A stretch of 55,015 bases of DNA from Clostridiales bacterium (GCA_022778745.1 JALFSR010000072.1:1-55015); one strand, 5' to 3'; shown: positions 44,389-53,753, counted from the first letter of the stretch. Made by a program: numbers and translations. Notes: generated from the sequence alone by a model not told the origin.

Positions 44389-44922
44389 TTATTCGTTTGG
44401 AAAGACAGTCTGATAAAGAGTTTTTAGTTCCTGATACATTGGTAATTGTTCCAGTAATACAAGCTCTTTTATAATTGCTCCATAATACCATCTTTGAGAT
44501 TCTTTTCCTCTTCTAAATCGTTCCCAAAGTTTGTCACCAATTTGCTCATAATCAGATACAATACTGCGCATATTCGACAGTTTATCGGCACAAAGCAGCA
44601 TCTTCTGATCATAGGTTAAATTTTTAATTCTATTGATTGTACTTGTCTTTCGTTCTTCCCATGTCTTCGATTTGTCTTCTGACCGACTTTGAACAAGATC
44701 TGCAATATTGATTCCAAACTGCCCTTTTAACTGTTCATACGTTATATCAGTATCTTCTAATACATCATGAAGCAGCCCAGCACAAACTACTGTCTCATCA
44801 GCTCCTGCCTGTGACAAAAGGAGTGCTGTCTCAAATGGATGTACAATATATAATATATCGGTTCCTTTTCTCTTCTGTGCTCCATGTGCCTGTACTGCAA
44901 ATTCGATTCCCTTATGTATCAT
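44389..44922 (-). CDS. HD-domain hydrolase, RelA/SpoT (MESH1)-like
   Basis: A 177-residue single-domain protein. 'IVHPFETALLL' and 'GLLHDVLEDT' give the metal-binding histidines and the HD dyad, and 'ADKLSNMRS' the distal Asp, the pattern of (p)ppGpp hydrolase domains. There is no synthetase or TGS domain, so it resembles small alarmone hydrolases; ppGpp as the substrate is inference. It begins 19 bases after the FtsW/RodA-type gene and is likely the last gene of that operon. Confidence 0.85.
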   Translation of the reverse strand: MIHKGIEFAVQAHGAQKRKGTDILYIVHPFETALLLSQAGADETVVCAGLLHDVLEDTDITYEQLKGQFGINIADLVQSRSEDKSKTWEERKTSTINRIKNLTYDQKMLLCADKLSNMRSIVSDYEQIGDKLWERFRRGKESQRWYYGAIIKELVLLEQLPMYQELKTLYQTVFPNE

Positions 44923-44941
44923 AGCTCCCCCTTATCTGTTC

Positions 44942-46153
44942 TTACTCCCACTGTCTCTCTATTTTTCTTCTTGCTCTACGTTTAATTTCTTGATCTCTAG
45001 AATACTTATCTACACTAAATACAAAACCAAATTCTGCCAAAAGGAAACAAATAGATGCTCCTCCATAACTAATAAATGGTAATGTTACACCCGTAGTAGG
45101 TATTACACTTATAACAACTGCTACATTTAATATAACCTGAATTGCAATCTGACAAAAAACTCCTGCTACAATTAGTCTGCCATATAAATCGACTGCATTT
45201 TGTGCGATATAATACAAACGATATAATAAATATAAAAATAAGAAAAACAGCAGAAGCACACCAAATGCGCCTAATTCTTCTGCTATAATTGCTAATATAA
45301 AATCGTTATGCGGCTCTGGCATTTTAAATTTAATCAGACTTTGACCAAGACCGCGTCCCCAAAAACCTCCAGAACCAATTGCATACAACGCCTGCGAAGC
45401 TTGCAGTGCAATACCACTTGCATATTCTGGAGCTGTCGGATGCAGCCATGCAAGAATACGTCCCACACGGAATCCCCCTACAGAACCATCTGCAAACAGC
45501 TCAATCGCAATTACAACAATTGCAATAAGTCCAAAAATACTTCCAGCAGCAATCACAAAATATTTCATATTTGGATGAGAAATAAAAATTAACAGCACTG
45601 AAATTCCCATAATGATAATCGCTGTACTCATATTATCTGAGATCACAAAAATCAGACCACTGATCATAGCTGCCATCAGGATTACCCGAAGAATATTAGA
45701 GGAATATCTGACTGGGTATTTTTTAATAAATGCAGCCAAGAATAAAATCATAAATAGCTTTACTGGCTCTGCAACCTGAAAAGAAAGCGGTCCAATTCCT
45801 ATCCAACGCACTGCTTCATGCGATTTGATTCCAAGCGGTGTTTTTAAAAGTAAGATTAATACAATAGAAATCGGAAACCCAAGGAAAGAAATCTTTTCCC
45901 ATAAATGATAATCAATCATTGAGATGATCAGCATCCCAACAATACCAATAACCGCTGCTCTCGCCTGCTGAAGAGCAAAGCTATATCCTGCTTTGTTATA
46001 TACTTTGCTTGCATTATAATAGCTCGCACTGTATATCATAATAATGCCAAATATAATCAGAAAAATAATAGCAAAAAACAAATTATAATCCATCGGAATA
46101 CGATGAATCCATGACCGCTTTTTCCTTTTCTTCTTTTTATCCTTTTTTTTCAA
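44942..46153 (-). CDS. FtsW/RodA/SpoVE family peptidoglycan polymerase
   Basis: About 403 residues with ten predicted helices after a very basic N-terminus ('KKKDKKKKRKKR'). SEDS signatures: 'GRGLGQSLIKFKMPEPHNDF' with 'AIIAEELG', and 'TTGVTLPFISYGG' near the end. SEDS proteins polymerise glycan strands together with a class B PBP. Which paralogue (FtsW, RodA or SpoVE) cannot be decided; no PBP gene is adjacent. I choose TTG 46153, eight bases after GAGG; longer versions overlap the upstream membrane gene out of frame. Confidence 0.88.
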   Translation of the reverse strand: MKKKDKKKKRKKRSWIHRIPMDYNLFFAIIFLIIFGIIMIYSASYYNASKVYNKAGYSFALQQARAAVIGIVGMLIISMIDYHLWEKISFLGFPISIVLILLLKTPLGIKSHEAVRWIGIGPLSFQVAEPVKLFMILFLAAFIKKYPVRYSSNILRVILMAAMISGLIFVISDNMSTAIIIMGISVLLIFISHPNMKYFVIAAGSIFGLIAIVVIAIELFADGSVGGFRVGRILAWLHPTAPEYASGIALQASQALYAIGSGGFWGRGLGQSLIKFKMPEPHNDFILAIIAEELGAFGVLLLFFLFLYLLYRLYYIAQNAVDLYGRLIVAGVFCQIAIQVILNVAVVISVIPTTGVTLPFISYGGASICFLLAEFGFVFSVDKYSRDQEIKRRARRKIERQWE

Positions 46154-46191
46154 TTTATAATCCTCTTTTATATATTGATTTGGTTCACTCG

Positions 46192-46782
46192 CTATTCTTC
46201 CGAGTGATTCCTTTTTATTCTTTTTTCCATAGAAAATTGAAATACCATTCCCATCGTTCCAAGCAGAATTCCTAATACAAATATAATAATTGTATGAGTG
46301 AACTGGATTTTTTGACACACTTCAATTACAGTCACAATACCACCACTCATCGCTGTAATAAAAATACATACTGGACGAATAAAGAACACAGCTAATGTTC
46401 CTCCAATCAAACCAGCAACAATCACTGCTATATAAATCCACCAAGACTCTGAATCTGCGAATAATGAAAACAATGATAATGTAGTACATACCCCACATAC
46501 AAGAAATATTCCGACTTCATACAATCGAAATGCTCCAAATGCAACAAGTAAACCGACGATTACTGCAAGCGGAAATGTAATCCAATTTACATGGATCAAA
46601 TAATTGACAATAAATGCAGTTGAAAAAAATCCTATTGCAAAACCAAATACGGTAATCCCTACTCTCATTATCTTATAGCCAAAAAAACAAATGAGTAATC
46701 CAATCACAATTACTGCAATCATCATAATCAACAATTTATTTTCCGGCAATTCATCCATAAATCTTTGAATAATGCTTGACAT
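46192..46782 (-). CDS. DUF4203/TMEM198-like membrane protein
   Basis: A ~196-residue protein, nearly all membrane: about seven hydrophobic helices with glycine-rich turns ('GYKIMRVGITVFGFAIGFF', 'VAFGAFRLYEVGIFLVCG'). This pattern fits the TMEM198/DUF4203 family, whose function in bacteria is unknown. ATG 46782 is 5 bases after GGAGG. It is 38 bases upstream of the SEDS gene and probably co-transcribed; a membrane or wall-related role is only suggested by this. Confidence 0.7.
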   Translation of the reverse strand: MSSIIQRFMDELPENKLLIMMIAVIVIGLLICFFGYKIMRVGITVFGFAIGFFSTAFIVNYLIHVNWITFPLAVIVGLLVAFGAFRLYEVGIFLVCGVCTTLSLFSLFADSESWWIYIAVIVAGLIGGTLAVFFIRPVCIFITAMSGGIVTVIEVCQKIQFTHTIIIFVLGILLGTMGMVFQFSMEKRIKRNHSEE

Positions 46783-46797
46783 ACGTTCCTCCATTTC

Positions 46798-46826
46798 GTA
46801 AAACGAATATTCGCAATCCGTTTTAC
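46798..46826 (-). repeat. palindromic intergenic repeat, copy G
   Basis: GTAAAACG (46798-46805) and CGTTTTAC (46819-46826) pair perfectly with an inner ATTGCGAAT-type core. Minus-strand AAAACGGATTGCGAATATTC. Located between radA and the DUF4203-like gene. Confidence 0.6.
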
Positions 46827-46911
46827 TGCTTGCTTATTTACGGTGTTATTATATCACAATTATTCTTAAAACGCTACCTGCAAATCGGTTTTTCTTTGCA
46901 TTTTATCTCTA

Positions 46912-48282
46912 TTATGTGTTTTTTTGAATCTGAATAATGGCATCTTGCACATTTTTTACACCAATGCATTGAAATTGCTTTGGAATTGTACATCCCTCCA
47001 AAGAAACAACTGGCATAATACAGCCTGCAAATCCCATTTTTTTTGCCTCATTGATTCGCTGCTGAGGCATGCTAATTCCTCGAATCTCTCCGGAAAGACC
47101 GACCTCTCCCATAACAACAAAATCTTCTGGTACGGGACGATCCCAATAACTTGATACGATTGCCAAAATAATCGCTAAATCAAGTGCAGGTTCATTTACT
47201 CGCATTCCACCTGTAATATTAACATATGCATCGCATTCCGACAGACGCATTCCAATTCTTTTTTCTAATACTGCCATCAACAAGTTGATTCGGTTATAAT
47301 CTGTACCTGTACTTGTTCGTCTTGGCATTCCAAAATTTGTCTTACAAATCAATGCTTGAATTTCCAAAAGCAACGGACGGCTTCCTTCCATTGCACATGT
47401 CACAATTGAACCAGATGCTCCTTTTGGTCGTCCATTTAACATATATGCGGAAGGATTTTCTACTTCAATCAATCCTTCTTGCACCATCTCAAATACTCCA
47501 ATCTCATTTGTCGCACCAAAACGATTTTTTACTGCTCGGATCACACGATATACTGCATTACGGTCTCCTTCAAAATAAAGCACAGTATCAACCATATGCT
47601 CCAACACACGAGGTCCTGCTACGACTCCTTCTTTTGTCACATGTCCAACAAGAAAAATAGAAATGCCATATCCTTTTGCAATCTGCATTAATATATTTGT
47701 CGATTCTCTTACTTGACTGACACTTCCTGGAGCAGAAGAAACATCTTCCCGATACATCGTCTGAATAGAATCAATTATAACAAGTTCTGGATTCTGTTCA
47801 GTAATCACATTAGCGATAAGGTCTAGATTTGTTTCTGATAACAATAACAAACTTTCTCCAAATTTTCCCATACGATTTGCACGCATTTTAATTTGTTTTA
47901 ATGATTCCTCTCCAGAAATATAAAGAATTTTATGCCCTGTTTCTGATAGGTTACGACATACTTGCAATAAAAGTGTTGATTTTCCAATACCTGGATCTCC
48001 TCCCACTAATAACAGTGATCCCGAAACAATGCCTCCTCCAAGCACACGGTCTAATTCTTTCATTCCAGTGCTTACTCGTTCTTCTTCCTTTGTTGATATA
48101 TGATCCAGTCTTGTCGGCTGACAGCGGATTTGTTCTGCTTTACCTGTAAGTGTTGTTTTTTTTGCAACAATTTCTTCCACCATCGTATTCCACTGTCGGC
48201 ATCCCGGACACTGTCCAAGCCACTTACTTGATTCATACCCACATTCTTTACAAAAAAATACGGTTCCTTTTGATTTTGCCAT
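46912..48282 (-). CDS. radA: DNA repair protein RadA
   Basis: A ~456-residue RadA (Sms). N-terminal C4 zinc finger 'CKECGYESSKWLGQCPGC', RecA-like ATPase with Walker A 'GGDPGIGKST' near residue 90, the RadA-specific KNRFG motif ('VKNRFGATNEIG') and a C-terminal Lon-like domain. It drives branch migration in recombination. ATG 48282 follows GGAGG by 3-4 bases; longer starts have no ribosome binding site. In this region it is followed on the minus strand by the DUF4203-like gene, separated by copy G of the repeat. Confidence 0.95.
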   Translation of the reverse strand: MAKSKGTVFFCKECGYESSKWLGQCPGCRQWNTMVEEIVAKKTTLTGKAEQIRCQPTRLDHISTKEEERVSTGMKELDRVLGGGIVSGSLLLVGGDPGIGKSTLLLQVCRNLSETGHKILYISGEESLKQIKMRANRMGKFGESLLLLSETNLDLIANVITEQNPELVIIDSIQTMYREDVSSAPGSVSQVRESTNILMQIAKGYGISIFLVGHVTKEGVVAGPRVLEHMVDTVLYFEGDRNAVYRVIRAVKNRFGATNEIGVFEMVQEGLIEVENPSAYMLNGRPKGASGSIVTCAMEGSRPLLLEIQALICKTNFGMPRRTSTGTDYNRINLLMAVLEKRIGMRLSECDAYVNITGGMRVNEPALDLAIILAIVSSYWDRPVPEDFVVMGEVGLSGEIRGISMPQQRINEAKKMGFAGCIMPVVSLEGCTIPKQFQCIGVKNVQDAIIQIQKNT

Positions 48283-48300
48283 ACTCCTCCTATACAAGTG

Positions 48301-48342
48301 AAAGTCTATTTCTGACAATGCTTTCTGCCAGAAACAGACTTT
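48301..48342 (-). terminator. hairpin between the 138-residue gene and radA
   Basis: AAAGTCT/AGACTTT and inner TTCTG/CAGAA stems. It lies 20 bases after the upstream gene and just before radA; the minus-strand U tract is weak, so it may only partly terminate. Confidence 0.5.
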
Positions 48343-48372
48343 TTGTTTTTATCTTACTGATAATGATTTATT

Positions 48373-48789
48373 TTAATCTAACTTTTCAACTTTTACTGTC
48401 GCTTTCTTTCCTTCGCTTAAATCTAAGCTAATAACTAATTTTCCACTTAAATTTGTCTCAAACTCGTCAATTTTTACTCCATTAATAATGATGGAGTATT
48501 CGGTATCATCTTCCACACCAATAATAACTTGTGTGTCTGCAATGCCTTCTGCCTCAAAAGAGACCATATCTTCTGCTCTTTTATAATTTGTTACAGCTGT
48601 ACCAGGAACAGATTCATAAGCAAACATACCATTACGCTCTAATTTTGTAATTTCTTTAAATGTCTTTACTTTGTATAAGTCTCCATTATGTTCAAAATCA
48701 GAAACTTTTGACTTCTGAGCCAATTCATAATTTCCGAAACTCATTGTTCCATTTGCTTCTACACGAATTAATTCTGCAATCACTGACAT
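48373..48789 (-). CDS. conserved Lachnospiraceae protein of 138 residues, unknown function
   Basis: ATG 48789 with AGGAGG 8 bases upstream. The protein begins 'MSVIAELIRVEANGTMSFGN' and contains 'SKVSDFEHNGDLYKVKTF', 'ITKLERNGMFAYESVPGTAV'. It is predicted beta-rich and soluble. Homologues in related gut Clostridia are often labelled 'endosialidase', which I see no reason to believe at this length. It lies between clpC and radA. Function unknown. Confidence 0.7.
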   Translation of the reverse strand: MSVIAELIRVEANGTMSFGNYELAQKSKVSDFEHNGDLYKVKTFKEITKLERNGMFAYESVPGTAVTNYKRAEDMVSFEAEGIADTQVIIGVEDDTEYSIIINGVKIDEFETNLSGKLVISLDLSEGKKATVKVEKLD

Positions 48790-48973
48790 GAATTCATCCT
48801 CCTGCCTTTTCTTTTTATCCAGCGATGACGTTATCTTTTTTGAAGAGAAAATTCTCTCCTCTACTTTTTTATTATAATACAAATTTCTTAAAATTTCCAG
48901 TACATTTTTGTATATTTTTTTTTTTTTCTGAACTCTTATGTGTAAGAGATTTAAGAAACTTAGAAATCCTTTA

Positions 48974-51433
48974 TTATTTTTCTATGTTATCAGAAACAAA
49001 TTGAAGTTTTCCTTCTCCCTTTACTACTTCTATCGTATCTCCTTCTTTTATATTGCCATCCAATAATTCTTCCGCAAGGGCATCTTCCATCTCATTTTGA
49101 ATCGTACGACGCAAAGGTCTTGCTCCATATTTTTCATCATATCCTTTGTCGATTAAAAATTCTTTTGCTTCCTGCGAAACTGACAATGTAAGATTCATCT
49201 GTTCTTTACTTCTTTGCAGCAAATCTTTCAACATAATTTCTACAATATTTTTCATGTGTGACTTATTTAATGGATGGAATACAATAATTTCATCAATACG
49301 ATTTAAAAATTCTGGTTTGAACGAACGTTTTACTTCCTCCATAACACGTCCCTTCATATATTCGTAATTTTGTTTTTCACTTTCTACTGCACCAAATCCA
49401 AGCTTTTTTGGAGAGATAATATTTTCTGCACCACAATTAGATGTCATAATAATTGCAGTGTTTTTAAAGTTAATCCGACGTCCCTGTGCATCTGTAATCT
49501 GTCCGTCATCCAATACTTGAAGCAAAATATTGAATACATCTGGATGTGCCTTTTCAATCTCATCAAATAACAAAACGGAATATGGATTTCTTCTTACTTT
49601 TTCGCTTAATTGTCCACCTTCTTCATATCCGACATATCCTGGAGGAGAACCGATTAATTTACTTACACTATGTTTTTCCATATATTCTGACATATCAACA
49701 CGAATAATCGCATTTTCTGTGCCAAACATCGCCTCTGCCAACGCTTTGGAAAGTTCTGTCTTTCCAACACCTGTCGGTCCTAAAAATAAAAATGAACCAA
49801 TTGGACGTCTTGGATCTTTTAATCCAACACGACCGCGGCGAATTGCTTTCGATACGGCAGTCACTGCTTCTTCCTGACCAACTACTCTCTGATGTAAAAT
49901 TGTCTCAAGTTGTTTCAGTCTCTGTGCTTCTCCCTCTTCCAAGGACTTTACAGGAATCTTCGTCCACTCCGATACAATATCTGCAATTTCATTTTCGCCT
50001 ACTTCTGGACGTTTACTCTTTTTATCACGTTCCCACTTCGCAAGCAGCTTCTGCATTTTCTCGCGTTTGCGTTCCTGTTTCTTTTTAATCTCTCCTGCCT
50101 TTTCAAATGCTTCTTTTTTAATTGCCTCTTCTTTTGCTTTATTCAACACTTCAATATCCGTTTCAAGCATTTTAATTTCTTTTGGCTGCACATAAGCTGC
50201 CAGACGAATCTTCGATGCTGCTTCATCAATTAAATCAATAGCTTTGTCAGGTAAAAATCGGTCATTAATATAACGAGTCGATAATTTGACTGCCGCCTGC
50301 AATGCTTCATCTGTAATTTTTACATGATGATGTTGTTCGTATGCACTTCTTAACCCTTTTAGAATAGCAACAGATTCTTCTTCTGTCGGTTCTTCAATCA
50401 TCACTGGCTGAAAACGACGCTCTAACGCCGCATCTTTCTCAATATGCTTACGGTATTCATCAATTGTCGTTGCTCCGATAATCTGAATTTCCCCTCTTGC
50501 AAACGATGGCTTTAAAATATTAGAGGCATCCATTGCTCCTTCTGCGCCTCCTGCTCCAATAATTGTATGAATTTCATCAATAAAAAGAAGTACCTGACCG
50601 TCATTGCGGACTTCATTAATAATGCCTTTGATTCGTTCTTCAAATTCTCCACGGTATTTCGAACCAGCTACCATGCCTGATAAATCCAGTGTCACAACTC
50701 GTTTTTCCCGAATCGTTTCTGGCACATTTCCTGTAACAATTTGATTTGCCAGCCCTTCTGCAATCGCTGTCTTTCCAACGCCAGGCTCTCCAATCAAACA
50801 CGGATTATTCTTTGTACGGCGGCTTAAAATCTGAATCACTCTTCCAATTTCTTGCTGACGTCCAATGACAGGATCTAGTTTTCCCTCTCTTGCCATCTCC
50901 GTCAAATCTCTGCTATATTGATCCAACGTCGGTGTTTTTGAATTTGATCTGTCAGTGTTTGATGCTCCTGGCATTTCTTCTTTATAGACACCGCTATCTT
51001 GCCCAACAGCAACAAGTAAATCAACATACATTTTTCTAATATTTACATTCATTGTGTTAATCAATCTTGTTGCAGAACACTCTGACATTTTCAGTATCGC
51101 AATCAATAAATGTTCCGTTCCGACTAACTGACTCTTAAAACGACGAGCTTCAATATAACTATTATTCAATACTTTTGCAGCTCTTGGAGAATATCCTTCT
51201 ACTTCTTGTGTTGCAACTGGCTGTGCAGGATTAATTAACTGTTCAATCAGTTTCATTACTTTTTCTTCTGTCACTTGATAAACCTCTAAAATCTTTGCTC
51301 CCACACCAGTTTTTTCTCGAATTAAGCCGATTAAAATATGCTCTGTTCCAATATAGGAATGACCTAATTCCTGCGCTGCCTCCTCTGCACAAGATAATGC
51401 TTTTTGTGCCTTTTTTGTAAAACGATTTATCAT
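48974..51433 (-). CDS. clpC: ATP-dependent Clp protease ATP-binding subunit ClpC
   Basis: An 819-residue class I Hsp100. N-terminal Clp-N repeats, AAA+ domain 1 with 'GEPGVGKTA', a middle domain with a UVR-like coiled coil ('EAIKKEAFEKAGEIKKKQ'), AAA+ domain 2 with 'GPTGVGKTE' and a ClpP-binding C-terminus. It unfolds substrates for ClpP; in Firmicutes it recognises proteins carrying phosphoarginine made by McsB. It is the last gene of the regulator-mcsA-mcsB-clpC operon, 28 bases after mcsB. Confidence 0.97.
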   Translation of the reverse strand: MINRFTKKAQKALSCAEEAAQELGHSYIGTEHILIGLIREKTGVGAKILEVYQVTEEKVMKLIEQLINPAQPVATQEVEGYSPRAAKVLNNSYIEARRFKSQLVGTEHLLIAILKMSECSATRLINTMNVNIRKMYVDLLVAVGQDSGVYKEEMPGASNTDRSNSKTPTLDQYSRDLTEMAREGKLDPVIGRQQEIGRVIQILSRRTKNNPCLIGEPGVGKTAIAEGLANQIVTGNVPETIREKRVVTLDLSGMVAGSKYRGEFEERIKGIINEVRNDGQVLLFIDEIHTIIGAGGAEGAMDASNILKPSFARGEIQIIGATTIDEYRKHIEKDAALERRFQPVMIEEPTEEESVAILKGLRSAYEQHHHVKITDEALQAAVKLSTRYINDRFLPDKAIDLIDEAASKIRLAAYVQPKEIKMLETDIEVLNKAKEEAIKKEAFEKAGEIKKKQERKREKMQKLLAKWERDKKSKRPEVGENEIADIVSEWTKIPVKSLEEGEAQRLKQLETILHQRVVGQEEAVTAVSKAIRRGRVGLKDPRRPIGSFLFLGPTGVGKTELSKALAEAMFGTENAIIRVDMSEYMEKHSVSKLIGSPPGYVGYEEGGQLSEKVRRNPYSVLLFDEIEKAHPDVFNILLQVLDDGQITDAQGRRINFKNTAIIMTSNCGAENIISPKKLGFGAVESEKQNYEYMKGRVMEEVKRSFKPEFLNRIDEIIVFHPLNKSHMKNIVEIMLKDLLQRSKEQMNLTLSVSQEAKEFLIDKGYDEKYGARPLRRTIQNEMEDALAEELLDGNIKEGDTIEVVKGEGKLQFVSDNIEK

Positions 51434-51461
51434 AATAACTCCTCACTTTTCATCTACATTT

Positions 51462-52508
51462 TCACTTCGTATCTACATCTAATTCAGGAATATGTCTTTG
51501 AATATAGGAAGTTCTTACCTTATTCAAAGCTTTTTCTTCCATCGGACGATCCCAATATACTTGCAGATTTGCATTTTGTACGCCAAGCATCATTTTATAA
51601 CAATTGCACGTACCCTTAAACGAAATCAATCCTTCTTCCTGTCCAAGCCGAATTTGTGATAAATGATCAATAGCTTCTTTTAATGAAAGATTTTTTGCAT
51701 ATTTTAGAATACCATATGAACGATAAATACTGTCTTCTAATTCTAAACGATGCGTTGAAAGTACTTGACGGCGCACTGCCTTTTCCTGACTCGCCAACTG
51801 CCGTGCTACTTTAATTAATACTTGAATAATATCTTTTTCAGACAAACCAAGTGTCTTTTGATTGTAGAGAACGAACATATTTCCATCATTATCCTGTCCT
51901 TCTCCAAAAGCTCCTTTGACTGTTACACCATAGCGGCTTATCTCATTGAGCAATGTACGAAAACGCTTGCTGCTCGAAAGCATTGGAAGATGCAGCACTA
52001 AATAAGCTCGCATTCCTGTACCTACATTTGTCGGATATATTGTCATATATCCAAATTTATCGTGAAATGCATATTCAAACTGTTCATTTACAAAATCATC
52101 CAGTTTATTCATCTTCTTCCAGATTTCTTCCAGCTCCATACCGCAGCGTGAAATCTGTATCCGAAGATGATCCATCCCATTAATTGTCAAACTCACCGAT
52201 TCATCACTAGAAAGAATTAATCCAACACCATCCTTATTATCATTTGAAAACTTATTAATTACTTGCCTCTCTCGAAGTGCCATTCGATGCACATCTGAAA
52301 ATTCATCCAAAAAACATTTTTCAAACTTTTGTTCCAATACATCTGGAAGCTGGTCTAATTTATCTTGTACTATGATAGATAAATCTTTTTTTTGCTCTAA
52401 ACTAAGACATGAAGGAAATAAGTACGCTTTAAAATTACGCAAAATACGAATACGACTTGCCACAACAACGGCAAGTGAACTTTCTTGTTCATCATACCAT
52501 TTATGCAT
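51462..52508 (-). CDS. mcsB: protein arginine kinase McsB
   Basis: A 348-residue protein of the phosphagen kinase fold. 'ASRIRILRNF' near residue 20, 'NGMDHLRIQ' (equivalent of the NEEDH segment, here with Gly-Met) and 'VKGAFGEGQDNDGN' are recognisable. McsB phosphorylates arginines, tagging proteins for ClpC-ClpP. The NEEDH variation is worth noting but such changes occur in clostridial McsB. It overlaps the end of mcsA by 8 bases. Confidence 0.94.
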   Translation of the reverse strand: MHKWYDEQESSLAVVVASRIRILRNFKAYLFPSCLSLEQKKDLSIIVQDKLDQLPDVLEQKFEKCFLDEFSDVHRMALRERQVINKFSNDNKDGVGLILSSDESVSLTINGMDHLRIQISRCGMELEEIWKKMNKLDDFVNEQFEYAFHDKFGYMTIYPTNVGTGMRAYLVLHLPMLSSSKRFRTLLNEISRYGVTVKGAFGEGQDNDGNMFVLYNQKTLGLSEKDIIQVLIKVARQLASQEKAVRRQVLSTHRLELEDSIYRSYGILKYAKNLSLKEAIDHLSQIRLGQEEGLISFKGTCNCYKMMLGVQNANLQVYWDRPMEEKALNKVRTSYIQRHIPELDVDTK

Positions 52509-53058
52509 CTGTACTCATCCTTTCTTTTAAGAGTTTAATCTCGTCACGATATCGGGCGGCGGATTCATATTCTTCTTCTCGAATCGCTTCCTTAAGACGA
52601 GACTGCAAGATTTCCAACTGTTCTTGCTGACTTTCTTTTTCTTTCATATGAGCTACATTATTTTCATACGATTTTTCTGATGACTGAAATTTCGGTCGCT
52701 TTCCAACATGAGTATCATTTCCATGAATTTTTTTCATATTATTGTCTAATAATAATCCAAATGTGTCATAACAGTCTGCACATCCAAACTGACTGTTTTT
52801 TACAAATTCTCCATAAGTAGTATGACAAGTTGGACAGACAAGCTGATTCATTTTCTGTGTCTGCTCATCTACTACCTCTGACTGAATTCCGAGAATGCCC
52901 GATAACATCTTTGCAAATGGAAAATCCCCATCCAAAAATGGTCGAAGCTGTGTCTGAGATGCACATTGACTACATAAATTGTGTTCCGTTTTTATACCAT
53001 TAACGACTTCTGTTAAAATAATATTCGCCTCTCGAATTTTACATTTTTCACATAACAT
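52501..53058 (-). CDS. mcsA: McsA, activator of McsB
   Basis: A ~185-residue protein with zinc-binding CxxC pairs ('MLCEKCKIREA', 'NLCSQCASQ', 'LVCPTCH', 'FGCADCYDTF') and a C-terminal UVR domain ('LKEAIREEEYESAARYRDEI'). McsA stimulates the arginine kinase McsB. ATG 53058 follows GGAG by 7-8 bases; a start 27 bases upstream is less likely. It is 23 bases after the GntR-type regulator gene. Confidence 0.92.
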   Translation of the reverse strand: MLCEKCKIREANIILTEVVNGIKTEHNLCSQCASQTQLRPFLDGDFPFAKMLSGILGIQSEVVDEQTQKMNQLVCPTCHTTYGEFVKNSQFGCADCYDTFGLLLDNNMKKIHGNDTHVGKRPKFQSSEKSYENNVAHMKEKESQQEQLEILQSRLKEAIREEEYESAARYRDEIKLLKERMSTDA

Positions 53059-53081
53059 ATAGGCTTCTCCTTCTCTATTTT

Positions 53082-53471
53082 TCAATTGATTTCTCGATCT
53101 GGCGCAAAGTAGGCATCAAAAATTTCATCTACCATCTGATGTACTTCATTTCGAGAAATATTTTTACAATGTGCCTTAGCAAGCAATACTCCAAGTTCTT
53201 GCCTTAATTCCTGCAGTGCCTCATACTTATCAATATCAATACAAATAATAGCTCCTTTTCTGCGGTCTACTTTTACGAAACCCTCCTGTCTCAAAACAGA
53301 ATACGCTTTATTTACTGTATGCATATTAATTCCAATATGATTTGCTAATTCTCTTACGGACGGTAGCGAGTCTCCATTACGGATTTCCTCTGTGGCAATC
53401 CCAAGAATAATCTGATTACGAAGCTGAATATATATCGCTTCATCACTATTAAAATCAATTTTTAGTACCAT
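53082..53471 (-). CDS. GntR family (YtrA-type) transcriptional regulator
   Basis: A 129-residue protein: winged helix at residues ~10-72 ('SLPSVRELANHIGINMHTVN', then 'AYSVLRQEGFV') and a short C-terminal helical dimerisation part, the YtrA layout. YtrA-type regulators usually control ABC transporter genes. Here it is the first gene of the mcsA-mcsB-clpC operon, in the place usually held by ctsR, so it may control protein quality control genes. Candidate operators lie upstream (53503-53516 and 53596-53609). Confidence 0.9.
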   Translation of the reverse strand: MVLKIDFNSDEAIYIQLRNQIILGIATEEIRNGDSLPSVRELANHIGINMHTVNKAYSVLRQEGFVKVDRRKGAIICIDIDKYEALQELRQELGVLLAKAHCKNISRNEVHQMVDEIFDAYFAPDREIN

Positions 53472-53692
53472 ATTCTCACCTGCAATCTTTTTCTATTATT
53501 TGATACTAGGACCAAACGATCCTGCGTTTTATGTATATATAACCCTCAACATCATTTCTTATTGTTATACATATTCTAGCACAAATATTATGAAAATACT
53601 AGTACCAAATTTATACTTTTTATTTTTTATCTATTGTCAAAAGCATATTAACAACTTTACTGCTTCTACTTTCAACATGCCTAATATCGTTT
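53472..53692 (-). promoter_or_regulatory. upstream region of the clpC operon with repeated motif
   Basis: ATACTAGGACCAAA (53503-53516) and ATACTAGTACCAAA (53596-53609) match at 13 of 14 bases, 93 bases apart. The second contains the palindrome TACTAGTA. They are candidate sites for the GntR-type regulator (autoregulation). No CtsR heptad repeat was noticed. Confidence 0.45.
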
Positions 53693-53730
53693 AAGGGCTT
53701 TCCCTAGACTATTTCTAAGGAAAGCCCCTT
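53693..53730 (-). terminator. terminator of the surface-protein gene
   Basis: GGGCTTTCC pairs with GGAAAGCCC around a loop of about 15 bases, 24 bases after the stop at 53754. Confidence 0.65.
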
Positions 53731-53753
53731 CTTTCACTTACCGCGATGTAGTT

